Below, piece by piece: positions 63,011 through 64,000 of a DNA stretch of 64,000 bases. The position numbers were made by a program, and so were the translations under genes. The notes under the pieces were generated by a model. It saw nothing but the letters and a program-made list of their open reading frames with translations. It was not told where the DNA came from and ran no database searches. The DNA comes from JARKPK01 sp964631235. Its GTDB lineage: Bacteria > Planctomycetota > Planctomycetia > Pirellulales > Thermoguttaceae. The stretch covers positions 1 to 64,000 of the forward strand of contig CAZVZX010000009.1 in the NCBI GenBank assembly GCA_964631235.1, given 5' to 3'. The stretch's first letter is position 1. Each line of letters begins with the position of its first letter.

Positions 63011-63528
63011 GGCCCGACTCCCGACAAAAAAAGAAACCAAAACACGGCGCGCGGTCTGGGCGAAGAGAGATGCTGTTGACTTGCTTCGCTTTTCCGCCGG
63101 CCGCCTTTCCTATTGTGTGGACCGATTTAGGGGAAACGATCGCATCGAACACCAAGGCTCAACCGCGCGATTCATGCGTGTCGCGGTAATCGCTGGCCTT
63201 CCATAATCGGTTTGGCGATTCGCCGCCGACACCGGACCGCCGTGCCGCGCTTCGTCTGTAACCAATCGATGAAAGTATAGGTCGCGTTGCGGTGCCGTGA
63301 TGCGGCCCAAAGCGGAGCGATTGGCGGCAGCGGAAAAACCGCTTCCATCGGCATAAACGGCCGCCGAACAGACGCCCCCCGTGCGCCACAAGCGGTATAG
63401 CCGCTTCGTTTGCGGGAATGATGGGCTAGGGGGGCCGGGTCAGCCGAATCGATTACTGACACACCGCCGTTCGACCGTGTTCGACATCGCACCGTCTTCG
63501 GGCGCGGGTCGCGGAGGAGGACCAGGCC
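63011..63528. other. divergent spacer, no gene seen
   Basis: A 518-base region upstream of both the CheY-like gene (minus) and the small membrane protein gene (plus). 63011-63060 is A-rich on the plus strand. It should hold both promoters, but neither is clear. Confidence 0.45.
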
Positions 63529-63825
63529 ATGATGGATCTGACGCGCAATCAATTCTTCTTGATCGGCTTTGTGGCGTTCTTGCTCGGGCTGGAGTTTCGT
63601 ACGGTCGAGGCCTTTGAACTCAACGCCGAGTTCAGTCAAGTGCTTTTCAAACAAGCGGCGCCGCCCTTGGCCGCCGTCAACAGCGCCTCGCAGACCTTTG
63701 CGGGAACTCAAGGGCCGGTGGTGAAAAAGACCGTCCGCCCGCCCGACTGGCTCGGCTGGTCGCTGATTTCGATCGGCGCCGTGCTGATTCTTCATAGCTG
63801 GGCGATGAAGAAACCAGGCGCGTAA
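63529..63825 (+). CDS. small two-helix membrane protein, function unknown
   Basis: A 98-residue protein with hydrophobic helices at about residues 9-21 (FFLIGFVAFLLGL) and 75-88 (LGWSLISIGAVLIL). The segment between is hydrophilic and exported or cytoplasmic depending on topology (FELNAEFSQVLFKQAAPPLA). GGAGGACC precedes the start. A second in-frame ATG follows at once. I do not know the family; small proteins of this style occur in planctomycetes. A long frame opposite it is a shadow. Confidence 0.65.
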   Translation: MMDLTRNQFFLIGFVAFLLGLEFRTVEAFELNAEFSQVLFKQAAPPLAAVNSASQTFAGTQGPVVKKTVRPPDWLGWSLISIGAVLILHSWAMKKPGA

Positions 63826-64000
63826 CACAACCGCCGAATAGGCAAAGAGCGTTGCCGCAACGGTAGTCGCTTTGCGCCACCGGCCGATCGGCTTTCGGCT
63901 CTGGCGGCTGGCCGCGTCCTAAGATCCTATTTCGCACGGGGCGGCAGGGCCCCCAAACGAACCGGTGGCGAGCCGATCTCGGAAGCCCCATGGCGGCGCG
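63826..64000. other. right-edge region without a recognised gene
   Basis: Final 175 bases. No supported gene; a gene may begin or end just beyond the edge. Confidence 0.4.

Overview
The window is GC-rich bacterial chromosomal DNA, most likely from a planctomycete (Planctomycetota, perhaps Pirellulales). This is inferred from gene content: a PEP-CTERM protein, a XylR-type sugar regulator of the planctomycete style, a divergent J-like protein opening with the FDPYYTWLGI-type motif, a b558-type succinate dehydrogenase, a DUF3299 protein beside an ABC exporter, and a compact flagellar cluster ending in flbD. No rRNA, tRNA, CRISPR array, intact insertion sequence or prophage was recognised. Many long open frames opposite real genes are by-products of the high GC content and are left out.

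Left part (1-11.6 kb), mostly minus strand: a PIG-L deacetylase; a field of 10-nt repeats that runs into the 3' end of a small PGPGW-type membrane protein gene; a SHOCT-like small protein; a DsrE-like lipoprotein; the sdhC-sdhA-sdhB operon; an aldehyde dehydrogenase; a GT4 glycosyltransferase; and a coiled-coil protein.

Flagellar region (12-31.7 kb), plus strand: a large TPR protein, a FlgN-like chaperone, an FlrB-like soluble histidine kinase and an NtrC-type sigma-54 activator (FlrC-like), then flgB, flgC, fliE, fliF, fliG, fliH, fliI, fliJ, a MotE-like gene, fliK, flgD, a giant flgE and flbD. A near-consensus sigma-54 promoter lies before flgB, so the kinase/activator pair probably drives the rod/basal-body/hook operon. 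Motor, export-gate, filament and ring genes are absent and must lie elsewhere.

Middle (31.8-46.8 kb): a minus-strand operon of ABC ATPase, MacB-like permease with a His-rich loop, and DUF4190/DUF3299 protein; a long low-coding stretch with repeats; a lipoprotein; a MITE-like element; a J-like membrane protein; a Prc-type protease; rplM-rpsI; a second S41 protease; and an SGNH hydrolase.

Right part (46.8-64 kb): a carbohydrate locus (Tat-exported protein of unknown function, XylR-type regulator, divergent GH2 glycosidase, and a palindromic candidate operator in the shared spacer); a YhaN/YhaO (SbcC/SbcD-like) pair; two overlapping DUF218 membrane proteins; a PEP-CTERM protein; an M20 peptidase; a CheY-like regulator; and a small two-TM protein.

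The least explained signals are two dispersed intergenic repeat families (five copies of about 100 bp, two copies of about 100 bp), a 120-bp MITE-like element with 17-bp inverted ends, the three-repeat insertion in FlgE, the altered charge pattern in FliG, and a nested hairpin covering the flgD ribosome-binding site.
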